NCBI RefSeq assembly: GCF_900291985.1
Contig: NZ_LT985980.1
Location: 310,001-374,000 of the forward strand
From: Lysinibacillus timonensis
Lineage (GTDB): Bacteria > Bacillota > Bacilli > Bacillales_A > Planococcaceae
DNA: 64,000 nt
Direction: 5' to 3'
Below the pieces are notes generated by a model. It saw only the letters and a program-made list of their open reading frames with translations. It did no database searches and was not told where the DNA came from. Shown here in pieces: positions 1 through 9,250 of the stretch. The number at the start of each line of letters is the position of its first letter. Positions within the stretch are counted from its first letter, which is position 1. The position numbers were made by a program, and so were the translations under genes.

Positions 1-879
1 ACTGTTTTCTATCGTAACGACAAGGATCATACCTAACAATGCTCCTCGAACAGTACCAAAACCACCAGTAATTTTTGCTCCACCTAATACGGCAGCAGCA
101 ATAATTAGTAATTCTCCACCTAATAAGTCAACTGGATTTGAGTTACGCATCATGATGGTATGACTCATTCCGGCTATTCCTGCTAATGCACCTACTAGAC
201 AATAAACAAAAAACTGAGTAAAGATTGGAGAGACCCCTATCCGTTCTGCAGATAATGGATCTCCACCAAATGCATATATTGAGCGACCAATTACAGTGAA
301 TTTTAAAACTAAGGCAACCAAAATGATAATCGCAACCGTGATGAATACCGTCACTGGTAGACCGACAGTAATTCCATCAGCTGTCGTGATTTTAAAAATC
401 TGTGTGCGGGCCATATTAGCCATTGAAGGTGGCAAATTATGAATCTGCCCATCCCCAATAAACGTTAACAAAAAACCACTAAACATTGCTGATGTACCTA
501 AAGTGACAATTAAAGTAGGCAGTTTAAGTAGTGCAATAAATACAGCATTAATTAATCCAAGTAATAAACCAATACAAGCACTAATGAGATAAGGTACGAA
601 CACTGAACCTTGGAAATCCATATTTACAAGGATTGTTGTTGTTGTAAACATACTAAACGTTGCAATTGAAGGAAATGAAACATCAATTCCACCTGAAATT
701 AACACAATTAACGTACACACAACAAAGATTCCAGGTACTATTAAACTTCTAATTAAATCAAAGCTATTATTTAATGAAAAAAACGCACTATTCTGTGATC
801 CAATTACCAAAAATAACAAGATTACGATTAAGGCGAGTACAAACTCTGAATTTAAAAATAAATTTTTTATTCGATTCAT
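1..879 (-). CDS. ABC transporter permease, RbsC/LsrC-like (partial, C-terminus outside window)
   Basis: Membrane permease of a sugar-type ABC importer. The reading frame starts at an ATG whose complement lies at 877-879 and stays open to the window edge, so the C-terminus is missing. The translation begins MNRIKNLFLNSEFVLALI and is a chain of hydrophobic segments with the family's conserved stretches, such as LISGGIDVSFPSIATFS and the late AAAVLGGAKITGGFGTVRGA loop. The family normally has 8-10 helices and about 320-340 residues, so most of the protein is present. It begins 9 bases after the ATPase gene ends on the same strand and is the last visible gene of the operon. The substrate cannot be read from the sequence. 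Confidence 0.9.
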   Translation of the reverse strand, partial: MNRIKNLFLNSEFVLALIVILLFLVIGSQNSAFFSLNNSFDLIRSLIVPGIFVVCTLIVLISGGIDVSFPSIATFSMFTTTTILVNMDFQGSVFVPYLISACIGLLLGLINAVFIALLKLPTLIVTLGTSAMFSGFLLTFIGDGQIHNLPPSMANMARTQIFKITTADGITVGLPVTVFITVAIIILVALVLKFTVIGRSIYAFGGDPLSAERIGVSPIFTQFFVYCLVGALAGIAGMSHTIMMRNSNPVDLLGGELLIIAAAVLGGAKITGGFGTVRGALLGMILVVTIENS

Positions 880-888
880 CGAAATCAC

Positions 889-2388
889 CTACTTCGTCAC
901 TTTATGTTGTTGCATTGAATTCCAACTATCTTCATTAAATTCTCTTCCTGAATTTTCACCCACTAATCGACCCTTATTCATGATTAGAACTCTGTTACAA
1001 TTATGTCGCAATTCCTCGATATCATCAGTGATCATTAATACCCCCATCCCATCTTTGGCTAAATCTTTGATCAAGTTATGAATGTCCTCTTTCGCCCCAA
1101 TATCGACTCCTACTGTGGGTCCATTTAAAATCAGTAGTTGTGGTTTTCTAGATAGCCATTTTGCAATCACCACTTTTTGCTGATTCCCCCCAGATAGTGT
1201 TCTAACTGGTTTTTTCGGGTTATCTGTAACAACCCCTAACGTTGTAACCCAATAGTTAACATCTTCTTCAATTCTATCTTTATCGATCGTTTTTGATTTT
1301 TTAATAAACTTTTTCAAGTTACTAGCAATTACATTATTTTCAATTGAATGTTCTAAAAATAACCCCTCAGTTAAACGGTCCTCTGGCACATAAACGATTC
1401 CGTTATGAATAGCATCTCGAACATTCGAAATTTCCACCTCATTATTATTCATCAAAATTTTGCCACTATTATGAGGAAGGATCCCAAATAGAGCTTCCGC
1501 TAATTCCGTTCTACCTGAACCGAGTAAGCCAGTAAGCCCAACAATTTCCCCTGGTCTAACTGAGAAATTAATGTTTTCAAATACTCCAGTTAAACCAAAA
1601 TCCCTCAACTCTACTATCGGGGTTACATCTTTCTCAGTAAATTCAAAAAATTTATTTTCTAACTTTCGTCCTGTCATATAATAGACTAATTTTTCAACAT
1701 TTAAATCTTCCGCTTTTTCACTAATGATATTTTGACCACTGCGAAGCACCGTTATTTTCTCAGAGATTGTAAAAATCTCTTCCATCTTATGACTCACGAA
1801 TAGCACCGATATTCCCTTGCTTTTTAAGTCCAAAATCACCTCATACAATTTTTTCACTTCTTTATGTGTTAATGCAGTCGTTGGTTCGTCCATTACAATG
1901 AGTTTTGCATCCTGAATCAACGCCCTAGATATGGCGACTAGCTGTTTATTCGCAACGGAAAGATTCTCAAGTTTTTCGTCTAAATTTAATTGAATATTAA
2001 TCTTATCTAATGCTTCTTTTGCGACTTTTTTCATAGATTTCCAGTTAACCAGTTTCGATTTCTCTGATTTCAACTTTGGTAAAGCAATATTTTCTGCCAC
2101 GGATAAGTTAGGGAAAATTGAAAAATCTTGATATATTACTTGAATCCCATTTTGAATGGCATTCATTGGGTTAACATTTGAGATGAGTTTTCCATCAATA
2201 TAAATTTCACCTGCATCCGGCGTATATACTCCCGAAAGCACCTTAATCAAAGTTGATTTACCACACCCGTTTTCACCTGCTAGACAGTGAATTTCACCAG
2301 GTTGGATGACTAAATCTACACCTTTTAAGGCTTTGATCCCTCCGAACGACATAACTATGTTTTTCATATTAATGAGTGGTGTTTTCAT
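889..2388 (-). CDS. sugar ABC transporter ATP-binding protein, RbsA/MglA-like
   Basis: Cytoplasmic ATPase of a monosaccharide-type importer, with two fused nucleotide-binding domains, as in RbsA and MglA (499 residues, a normal length). The first domain has Walker A GENGCGKST at residues 38-46 and Walker B LIVMDEPT near 165. Its signature LSVANKQ is degenerate, as is usual for this family. The second domain has GLLGSGRTE near 290 and a full LSGGNQQK signature near 405. It lies between the binding protein and the permease genes with short gaps, so the three make one importer. Confidence 0.95.
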   Translation of the reverse strand: MKTPLINMKNIVMSFGGIKALKGVDLVIQPGEIHCLAGENGCGKSTLIKVLSGVYTPDAGEIYIDGKLISNVNPMNAIQNGIQVIYQDFSIFPNLSVAENIALPKLKSEKSKLVNWKSMKKVAKEALDKINIQLNLDEKLENLSVANKQLVAISRALIQDAKLIVMDEPTTALTHKEVKKLYEVILDLKSKGISVLFVSHKMEEIFTISEKITVLRSGQNIISEKAEDLNVEKLVYYMTGRKLENKFFEFTEKDVTPIVELRDFGLTGVFENINFSVRPGEIVGLTGLLGSGRTELAEALFGILPHNSGKILMNNNEVEISNVRDAIHNGIVYVPEDRLTEGLFLEHSIENNVIASNLKKFIKKSKTIDKDRIEEDVNYWVTTLGVVTDNPKKPVRTLSGGNQQKVVIAKWLSRKPQLLILNGPTVGVDIGAKEDIHNLIKDLAKDGMGVLMITDDIEELRHNCNRVLIMNKGRLVGENSGREFNEDSWNSMQQHKVTK

Positions 2389-2426
2389 AATTTAATCATC
2401 CTTCCTGTTAATAATGTTTACTCTGA

Positions 2427-3473
2427 TTAGAAATCATAATCAGATAGGTTGTTTTTGTCGACACCAACTTGAGCACTACCATAGATATATTTACCATCAA
2501 CTACTTTAATTGACTCATAGCCAGGAACGCCTAAATCAGCACCCTCTACGATTTCGTCTTTTTTACCATCTAAAATCATGACAGCTAATTTGTTCATCAC
2601 GTACCCTGCATCTGCTGGGTCCCAGAATGCAATTGTAGAAATGGCACCGCTTTCAATATATTGAGCGCTTGCTGAAGGAACGGAAGTACCAACAATGGAT
2701 ACTTTGCCTACTAAGCCCATCTCTTCACTAGCTAAAGCTGCACCAGCAACGTCGTTACCAGCTGCGCCTTGGAACCCTTTAATATTCGGGAATGCTTTCA
2801 CCGTTTCACGGAACTTTTCACTTGCTGTAGCGAGATCATCATTTGTTTCAATTTGACGTGCAACCGCTTTCATGTTCGGGTATTTTTCTTCTTGATACGT
2901 AACCGCAGCTTCTTCCCATTGCATATGAGATTTAGAAGTTAAGCTACCAACTGTTGTCATATACTCACCTTCTTCACCCATTGCTTCTGCAAGATTATCC
3001 ATTAAAAAACGACCATAATCTGCGTTATCAAAAGCTTCAATATTGAAATCAGTGTTCTCAAATCCATCGGCTTCGTGTGTAATGACTACGATTCCTGCGT
3101 CACGAGCTTTCTTCAACACTGGTTCTAATGCTTCAGCAGAGAATGGAACAACTGTAATCGCATCTACATTTTGAGCGATCAAATCTTCAATAATTTGAAC
3201 CTGTAATGCAGCATCTGCTTTTTGTGGTCCTACTTGGTAAGCTTCATAACCTGTGTCTTCAGCAAAACGATTGACGCCTTCTTCCATTCTATTAAACCAA
3301 GGAACGCCTGTTAGTTTCACTACAGTTGCAATTTTGTATGTTTTACCATCAGAGGAGCCTCCAGTATCAGATGGACTCGCTGTACTTGAACCACCTTCAC
3401 TGCTACCACAAGCTGCTAAAATCATTACAAACAGAACGGAGATGAATAATGCAAATAACTTATTTAATTTCAT
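2427..3473 (-). CDS. sugar-binding lipoprotein of ABC importer (periplasmic-binding-protein-like, RbsB/LsrB type)
   Basis: Extracellular solute-binding protein anchored as a lipoprotein. The N-terminus is MKLNKLFALFISVLFVMIL followed by the lipobox AAC. After a Gly/Ser-rich linker comes a two-lobed binding fold with typical phrases such as KIATVVKLTGVPWFNRMEEG and NVDAITVVPFSAEAL. The ATG at 3473 is preferred over the in-frame TTG one codon earlier, because a G-run ribosome binding site sits 7 bases upstream of the ATG. It is closest in style to autoinducer-2, rhamnose and ribose binding proteins. The substrate is unknown. Confidence 0.92.
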   Translation of the reverse strand: MKLNKLFALFISVLFVMILAACGSSEGGSSTASPSDTGGSSDGKTYKIATVVKLTGVPWFNRMEEGVNRFAEDTGYEAYQVGPQKADAALQVQIIEDLIAQNVDAITVVPFSAEALEPVLKKARDAGIVVITHEADGFENTDFNIEAFDNADYGRFLMDNLAEAMGEEGEYMTTVGSLTSKSHMQWEEAAVTYQEEKYPNMKAVARQIETNDDLATASEKFRETVKAFPNIKGFQGAAGNDVAGAALASEEMGLVGKVSIVGTSVPSASAQYIESGAISTIAFWDPADAGYVMNKLAVMILDGKKDEIVEGADLGVPGYESIKVVDGKYIYGSAQVGVDKNNLSDYDF

Positions 3474-3492
3474 CAAAAAACCCCCCTAATTT

Positions 3493-4299
3493 TTATGATC
3501 TGAAAGCTTTTACCTTATCCATAAATTCCTTCACTCGATTGATATCTACACCATTTTCAAACTTACCATCATATTTGAATGTAGTACCTGTAACAGCACC
3601 GTCCGCTATTGATAACTGTTGTTCTAAGTTGGATAAGCGCACACCTGTATTCGCTAAAACAACTGTATCAGGAACAATTTCCTTCACCTTCTGTAATAAT
3701 TGAGAGTCCGTTTCTGCGCCAGCAGTTAAACCTGATACGCATAAAGCATCTGGTTTATTATTAAATACGGTTGATTTTGCAATACTTTCAATATCACGAT
3801 CTGCTAAATAACGTGCTGCTTCAGGAACGATGTTAAATAATAGCTTTACATTATCTGCACCAATACGATATTGATGTCTAATTGTTTCACCTACGTTTGT
3901 ATCCCAAGTGCCAAAATCACTCGCATAAACCCCTGTGAAGATTTCTCGTACAAATAGTGCATCTGTAGCGGCGGCTAAGTCGATCGATTTTTTTGCATCC
4001 CATAAGACGTTCACTCCGTAAGGTATTTTAATTTCTGATTTTAACTCTCCAATGATGCGAGCCATTGCAGCAACTGTTTCTGTTTTTACGTCAGTCAAAT
4101 AGGGTAAACTAAATTCATTTGAAAACATGACTGCATCTACACCGCCATCTTGTAACGCGTGTAAATCTTTTCGCGCCATTTCGACTACATAGTCCATGCC
4201 TTTTTCTTTATCATAGTACGGATCTCCAGGTAGAGCTTGTAGATGACACATCGCAATAATCGCTTTTTCAGTTCCAATTACATCTTTTAACCACGTCAT
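3493..4299 (-). CDS. BtpA/SgcQ-family TIM-barrel protein
   Basis: 268 residues, matching the BtpA family (named for a cyanobacterial photosystem I biogenesis protein; E. coli SgcQ is another member). The family is predicted to have a TIM-barrel fold and its reaction is not settled. Characteristic pieces are AIIAMCHLQALPGDPYYD at the N-terminus, GVDAVMFSNEFSLPY, VLWDAKKSIDLAAA, and the C-terminal NTGVRLSNLEQQLSIADG region. An AGGAGG-like site lies just before the ATG. Here it sits between an M42 peptidase and an ABC importer in a sugar-kinase operon, which suggests an aldolase- or lyase-like step on a carbohydrate. That role is inference. Confidence 0.88.
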   Translation of the reverse strand: MTWLKDVIGTEKAIIAMCHLQALPGDPYYDKEKGMDYVVEMARKDLHALQDGGVDAVMFSNEFSLPYLTDVKTETVAAMARIIGELKSEIKIPYGVNVLWDAKKSIDLAAATDALFVREIFTGVYASDFGTWDTNVGETIRHQYRIGADNVKLLFNIVPEAARYLADRDIESIAKSTVFNNKPDALCVSGLTAGAETDSQLLQKVKEIVPDTVVLANTGVRLSNLEQQLSIADGAVTGTTFKYDGKFENGVDINRVKEFMDKVKAFRS

Positions 4300-4310
4300 A
4301 TGAATTCCTC

Positions 4311-5399
4311 CTATCCTCTAGTAAAATGGCAATCTTGATTTAAACTTTCCGAAATCGCAACTAGTAGATTCACTAGCGAATCAATATCCGCTAAATCGAT
4401 CGACTCAATTGGTGCATGTGAATATCGAGTAGGAAATCCTAAATCGATAATAGGAAAGCCGTTATTCTCGAGTTGGCTAAATGATGCATCTGTTAAAATT
4501 CCCATGCTTGCATATCGTTGAAGCGATATTTGAGATGTTTTTGCCACTTCCTCAATAAATTTCACATACTTCGGATTAGGTATCACCCCCCCTAAAGTTC
4601 CCCTTCCATGAAATGTATAGTATCCAATACATGGACCGTTCCCAATTTGAATGTCATCTCTACCTTTCAAATCTGGTGTATCTGAGGCAATTGAAATATC
4701 AATCGTTATACCAAAGTCTGGATTGATTTTTCGAATAGCCGGTAATACTCCTCTAAGGTTAAATTCTTCTTGAACAGAAAAGACAATATATAATTCTATT
4801 TCCAATTTATCAGTGTCGATTCGATTCATTAGCTCAAGGAGAGTTAGGCAACCTGCACGATTATCTAAGGTGTTACTAAAAACTCTAGTACCATTTGTAA
4901 AAAATCGACGACTATATCCTACTGGTGTCCCGGCATGAATACCTGCTTCCAACACCTCGGATTTACTTGAGAATCCTAAATCAATATATATTTCATTGAC
5001 TGTTTTGACCTTTAGTTTTTCATCCTGTGGTGTGACATGATGAGATTTTGTACCTATTACACCTTGGTAGGTTCCCGTTTCGGTTTGAATTACTATTTCA
5101 GTACCTGCTAGACTCTTCTCTGGTATCCCGCCCAATCGTTCAACTTTTAGAAAACCGTCATCTTCTACTTTTGTCACAACGAGTCCTAGCTCATCCATAT
5201 GCGCAAAAACGACTAATCGTTTCGCATCTTTCTTTTTGTTCAACTGTACAATTACATTCCCTAAAGGATCTACTTCATACTCAACGTTTTTTTGTGAACA
5301 TATTTGTGTAATATAGTTAATAACCGAATCTTCATATCCTGATAAAGCAAGTAAATTACAAAGTTGCTTTAGTGTATTTTCCATGGAACTAAGCGACAT
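4311..5399 (-). CDS. M42 family metallopeptidase (SgcX/glutamyl aminopeptidase/FrvX-like)
   Basis: Zinc-dependent M42 enzyme of 362 residues, the family's usual size. Likely metal and catalytic residues are all present: H67 and D69 in VFAHMDELG, D179 in NTLDNRAG, E211/E212 in SVQEEFNLRG, D234 in ITIDIS and H328 in RYSHAPIES. Members called SgcX or FrvX occur in sugar operons, where the true substrate is uncertain; some were once annotated as endoglucanases. The ATG follows a GGGAGTGG site. It is 11 bases from btpA and 17 from the kinase gene, so it is co-transcribed with both. Confidence 0.92.
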   Translation of the reverse strand: MSLSSMENTLKQLCNLLALSGYEDSVINYITQICSQKNVEYEVDPLGNVIVQLNKKKDAKRLVVFAHMDELGLVVTKVEDDGFLKVERLGGIPEKSLAGTEIVIQTETGTYQGVIGTKSHHVTPQDEKLKVKTVNEIYIDLGFSSKSEVLEAGIHAGTPVGYSRRFFTNGTRVFSNTLDNRAGCLTLLELMNRIDTDKLEIELYIVFSVQEEFNLRGVLPAIRKINPDFGITIDISIASDTPDLKGRDDIQIGNGPCIGYYTFHGRGTLGGVIPNPKYVKFIEEVAKTSQISLQRYASMGILTDASFSQLENNGFPIIDLGFPTRYSHAPIESIDLADIDSLVNLLVAISESLNQDCHFTRG

Positions 5400-5416
5400 A
5401 TATCCACTCCCTTTTG

Positions 5417-6913
5417 TTACATTAAGTTTTTGGTCTGTTGGTAAATCAATTTGAATTTTTCATAATATTCAGTATATTTTTCGTAGTTGTAACTATTCGG
5501 CTCAACTACTTCTTTTATTTCGAGCCAATCTGCAATGTTACTTAGATTGACTTCCTTGTTCAAAGCAAGATGGCAGAGAAAGGCATTCCCATAGGATGCA
5601 CCTACCGTATTTTTCGTAATGACTTGTTTTATTCCACAAACATCACTTACAATTTGCAACAACAGCTTATTTTTAGTACCCCCTCCTATACTAATAATTC
5701 GCTTAATATCAAAACCTAGATCATTCATATACTCAATATTTTGTCGAATTGTATAGGCAATACCTTCTATTACAGCGCGGTATAAATCAGCCTTCGAGTG
5801 TTTTAAAGTAAGTCCGAAGAATACCCCCTTCGCATCAGGATGGTTGAGAGGAGTTCTTTCTCCACTGAAATACGGAAGACAGATGACGCCGTTTGCACCA
5901 ACCTCACTCTGTGAAGCTGCTATCATATTACTTTGGTATCTTTCCTCCGTTGTTAAAGTTGCATCATCGAATTGATCAATAAACCATCTCATTAACGATC
6001 CCGCAGTGGACGTACCACCAGTTAATGAGTAAATACCTGGAACAGCATGAAGATTAGGCCACATCTTATCCGATGAAGTCATTTCGTTAATATTTAAAAT
6101 GAAGAAAGTTGAACTGCCATACATGAGCATGAGATCTCCAATTTCTACTGAGCCACTACTAATTGCTTCAGATAAAGCATCTGTTGAGCCAGCTAAAATT
6201 TTCGTATCCGGAGATAACCCTAACTCTTCAGCTATACTAGGAAGTAACGTTCCAACTATTTCATTCGTCCAATAAAGCTCTGGTAACTTATTACGAGTCG
6301 TAATATGAGCAGCAAACTCTTCAGACCAATTACTCGTTTTAAAGTCATATAGCGGTGCAAAAGACGCTGCCGTATAATGGTCGATAACTTTTTTACCAGT
6401 TAATTGATGAATGACAAAGCCTGCGCCACTTACAAAAGTATCTGTTTGTGCATAAATTTCCGGTTCATTTTCTTTAATCCATAAAATTTTGGGCCCACCT
6501 GCCTGCGTTGTCAGTGCTTGCTTTGCGTGTTTTAAAATTTCTGCTTCGCCTAGTTTTTCATTTAATGACTTAATCTGTTCTGTAGTTCGTGTATCAATTC
6601 CGTATAGGATGCCATTTCGTAGTGGCTTTCCTTGCTGATCGATTGGTACAATTGATGGTGCAATAGAGCTTAATCCGATACACTTGATTATTTTTGGATC
6701 CAACTTGTTGTCATTACAATATCGTACAATCTCCACCAGAATTTCTTTACTTCCATTCCACCAAACGGTTATAGGCTCGTGCTCTGCCCACCCACTTCTC
6801 GGTATCGTTAAAGTATGAGGCACATGGTGTTGGTGTAAAATTTCACCTTGCGAATTCACTAAAACTCCCTTCGTCTCGTATGTTCCAATATCGATTCCAA
6901 TATAATGTTCCAA
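5417..6913 (-). CDS. FGGY-family carbohydrate kinase
   Basis: Cytoplasmic ATP-dependent kinase for a sugar or polyol, 498 residues. It starts with the FGGY phosphate-binding motif YIGIDIGTYETKG and has the C-terminal ATP-binding signature GGGTKNKLLLQI and the FGGY signature region LPYFSGERTPLNHP. It looks most like xylulokinase or fuculokinase relatives, but the family is poor at predicting the substrate. The start codon is TTG, chosen because GAGGAGGG lies 6 bases upstream and the N-terminal motif follows at once. It is the first enzyme gene after the DeoR regulator. Confidence 0.93.
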   Translation of the reverse strand: MEHYIGIDIGTYETKGVLVNSQGEILHQHHVPHTLTIPRSGWAEHEPITVWWNGSKEILVEIVRYCNDNKLDPKIIKCIGLSSIAPSIVPIDQQGKPLRNGILYGIDTRTTEQIKSLNEKLGEAEILKHAKQALTTQAGGPKILWIKENEPEIYAQTDTFVSGAGFVIHQLTGKKVIDHYTAASFAPLYDFKTSNWSEEFAAHITTRNKLPELYWTNEIVGTLLPSIAEELGLSPDTKILAGSTDALSEAISSGSVEIGDLMLMYGSSTFFILNINEMTSSDKMWPNLHAVPGIYSLTGGTSTAGSLMRWFIDQFDDATLTTEERYQSNMIAASQSEVGANGVICLPYFSGERTPLNHPDAKGVFFGLTLKHSKADLYRAVIEGIAYTIRQNIEYMNDLGFDIKRIISIGGGTKNKLLLQIVSDVCGIKQVITKNTVGASYGNAFLCHLALNKEVNLSNIADWLEIKEVVEPNSYNYEKYTEYYEKFKLIYQQTKNLM

Positions 6914-6958
6914 GAGTTTCCCTCCTCTAAAAAAATGCTATCGGACAATAATGCTTTA

Positions 6959-7675
6959 CTACGTATGATCTAAATTTCGGTCTGAAATAATTTCTGACAC
7001 TTGATTTTCATTACAAACTTTTATTAAGGCAGTCTTACCGAATTTTGTATAATCTGCTAAAACGATTATCTTCTTCGATTGTTTCATAAAACTTTTTTTC
7101 ACTTCCGATTCTTCTATGATATATTCATAGAGGAATCCATCATTTATTCCTGCCACACTCATAAAAAATAAGTCGAAATGAAGTTTACTAATAAATTCAG
7201 TAGCAAGACTCCCACATATCGATAATTCTGAATTTCTAACTTTCCCAGGAATAATATAAACATCAATTTTTTCATTCTTTACAAGTACATTTGCAATTTG
7301 AAGGGAGGATGTAAAAACTGTAAGATTTTCAGATTTTTCAGCTATTAATTTTGCTAGTTCTAACGTTGTACTACCTACATCTAATGCAATCACATCACCA
7401 AATCTAATTTTGTTAAAAGCTAGTTGAGCTATTTTGACCTTTCCTTCAATATTTAATTGAATTCGAGAATTAAACATCAATTCGTGTTGCATATCGTGAT
7501 AAATTACAAAGCCTCTATCTAGTAAAATATTTCCTTTACTTTGAAGTATTGAAATATCTCTTCTAATAGTGATCTCTGAAACACCTAGCTTATCAGAAAG
7601 CTCTTTAATTGATACTTTTCTTGATTCTCTTATCAGGTCTTTGAGGAGCTCTAACCTAACCTTCTTCAAATCCAT
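6959..7675 (-). CDS. DeoR/GlpR-family transcriptional regulator
   Basis: Repressor-type regulator with an N-terminal DeoR helix-turn-helix (KVSIKELSDKLGVSEITIRR, about residues 20-42) and the C-terminal sugar-phosphate sensor domain. That domain contains ALDVGSTTLELAKLI and a late KIIVLADYTKFGK segment, the expected DeoR C-terminal pattern. It is the first gene of the kinase-peptidase-BtpA-ABC operon and probably represses it until a phosphorylated sugar appears (family knowledge). The start is uncertain: ATG 7675, a GTG one codon upstream, or a TTG at 7669 that is better spaced from the GGGGTG site. Confidence 0.9.
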   Translation of the reverse strand: MDLKKVRLELLKDLIRESRKVSIKELSDKLGVSEITIRRDISILQSKGNILLDRGFVIYHDMQHELMFNSRIQLNIEGKVKIAQLAFNKIRFGDVIALDVGSTTLELAKLIAEKSENLTVFTSSLQIANVLVKNEKIDVYIIPGKVRNSELSICGSLATEFISKLHFDLFFMSVAGINDGFLYEYIIEESEVKKSFMKQSKKIIVLADYTKFGKTALIKVCNENQVSEIISDRNLDHT

Positions 7676-7731
7676 CACCCCATAACCAATTTTATCACCT
7701 TTTTAGTTAAAAAATAACACTTTTTTCTCGT

Positions 7732-7745
7732 TGTAAACGTTTTCT
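7732..7745 (-). promoter_or_regulatory. CRE box (CcpA site) upstream of the DeoR operon
   Basis: TGTAAACGTTTTCT on the plus strand fits the Bacillus catabolite-responsive element consensus TGWAARCGYTWNCW at every position. It lies about 57 bases upstream of the deoR-like start, so the operon is probably shut off by CcpA during growth on preferred sugars. This is a match by eye to a known consensus; binding is inferred. Confidence 0.7.
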
Positions 7746-8005
7746 CTCTCGAATAAGTATTTCTGAAAAATAAATTGAGTTAGCTCTGTCAACTACATTT
7801 TCCACAACTTCATATTTTACTTAACAAGAAAGAGCTGATGTAAAAGTGACTATTCATAATTTACTATTTTAATATTGAGAAAAAATTTCATTTTTTTCAA
7901 TTTTCTAACAATCGAGGTGAGGTTAGATTATTGTACTTATATTTAAATTAAATTACAAATGACGGTGGATCTGTTTATATTAAGGCAAGACAAGTCGACA
8001 TTTTT

Positions 8006-8200
8006 ATAAAATAGTCGGAGAAATTCCGCCTAATGTAAATACCGGGGGCAAATGATGCGAAGATAAACGGAGAAATTCCGATTAACTGTTCTAATTTAGG
8101 CAAATTCCAAAGATTTTGATAAGATAACCGGAAAAACTGCCTTTATTTTTGAAAAAATATAGCGATTTCTTAATTTAAGCGGAATTTCTCCGTTTAAATA
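8006..8200. repeat. palindrome-array element R1 (four CGGARAAATTCCG-like palindromes)
   Basis: Four imperfect palindromes centred near 8022, 8074, 8135 and 8186, with spacings 52, 61 and 51 bp. The cores are CGGAGAAATTCCG (twice), CGGAAAAACTGCC and CGGAATTTCTCCG, each flanked by TAA/TTA arms. Its reverse complement resembles element R5 (58678-59026) also between the palindromes, for example the shared TTTACATTA and TTTTTCCGGTTATCTTA stretches. It fills the gap between the deoR-like operon and the ECF gene. No reading frame is seen in it. The rest of 7746-8312 is AT-rich, with nothing else recognised. Confidence 0.85.
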
Positions 8201-8312
8201 TTTTATGATTAGTAAAATGACATTTTATATCTTATATACTTTTTAAAAAATGGAGTTAGAATACATAAAATTTCTAACCCCATTCGCCTAATTAAGGAGA
8301 ACCATGCTATAT

Positions 8313-8936
8313 TTATTTTTTTGATAACTTATAAAGTGGTGGTGCAACTAGAGATGTTACTATGGCAGCAATTATTGCTTCAAGGAGTCCATTTGTAAAA
8401 AACACCGTAATCACAGCTTTAAAAATTGCACCTGAGCTGTCGGCATTAATCGCTTGAGCATAGGCATCCTGAAATATTAATGAAATAGAACCCATCACTA
8501 AAAATGTATGTAAAAAAGTAGAAAGCAACCCAGTGAAAAAGAAAGCCAGCTTCTGATTAGACTTTTTCTTTTTGACAGCTTTCGAAATAGCTTTAAACAA
8601 ATAGTAAGGGATGAAACCAATTAATACTCTTGGAACAATGGCAATCACTAATGCCCAAAAACTTCCCTGGCTTGTACCTAAAACAGGAATCGCAGGAGAA
8701 AAAGCGAATGACAGTAAAGTTGGGGCGACCGTATTGGTGATAATGCTAGTAATACCAAACACCAATCCTAAAAAGGCACCAATTTTTGGCCCTAAAATAA
8801 TAGAAGCGATAATGATTGGAATATGAATGATCGTCGCTTTAATGACACCTAAATGGATAAACCCAACTGGTGTGAGCGCAAATAATAATATAATGGATAA
8901 AAATGTAGTAGTTAATGTAAATTCTCTTATTTTCAA
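8313..8936 (-). CDS. ECF transporter S component (PanT-like vitamin-binding membrane protein)
   Basis: Integral membrane protein of 207 residues with about six hydrophobic helices, the fold of ECF substrate-capture (S) components. The segments GVIKATIIHIPIIIASIILG, GPKIGAFLGLVFGITSI and the C-terminal NGLLEAIIAAIVTSLVAPPLYK resemble the PanT (pantothenate) group. The vitamin assignment is only tentative. The start is TTG with GAAGGAG 7 bases upstream. It stands alone; the shared ECF energizing module must be encoded elsewhere. No riboswitch was recognised in the 240 bases upstream. Confidence 0.85.
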   Translation of the reverse strand: MKIREFTLTTTFLSIILLFALTPVGFIHLGVIKATIIHIPIIIASIILGPKIGAFLGLVFGITSIITNTVAPTLLSFAFSPAIPVLGTSQGSFWALVIAIVPRVLIGFIPYYLFKAISKAVKKKKSNQKLAFFFTGLLSTFLHTFLVMGSISLIFQDAYAQAINADSSGAIFKAVITVFFTNGLLEAIIAAIVTSLVAPPLYKLSKK

Positions 8937-9173
8937 TTTCTTACTCCTTCAGCAAATAATATTACCTATCTCAGTATTGCATATCTTCATTTAAGCATGT
9001 TCAACGTGGATATAATGTATAAGCTTCTCTTTAAATAAAATGGAACTCTGCCTTATATTACTATTTTAGTAGTAGATTTTTCAACATTATCACGTTCGCT
9101 AAAATAATCATTAAGAAAGAATATATATAATTGTAATATTTCTCCTCTCAATATTAAATACTTAAATAACTTC

Positions 9174-9212
9174 AGCAAAAAAAGGCATTAATCGTACTTG
9201 ATTAATGCCTTG
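9174..9212 (-). terminator. terminator of the aldehyde dehydrogenase gene
   Basis: Stem AAGGCATTAATC / GATTAATGCCTT around a short loop, followed on the minus strand by a run of seven T, 40 bases beyond the aldehyde dehydrogenase stop codon. The stretch 8937-9173 upstream of the ECF gene holds no other recognised feature. Confidence 0.85.
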
Positions 9213-9250
9213 TTCGTAACTAAGCAGTCTAAATAAATGGCTTCCAATAC

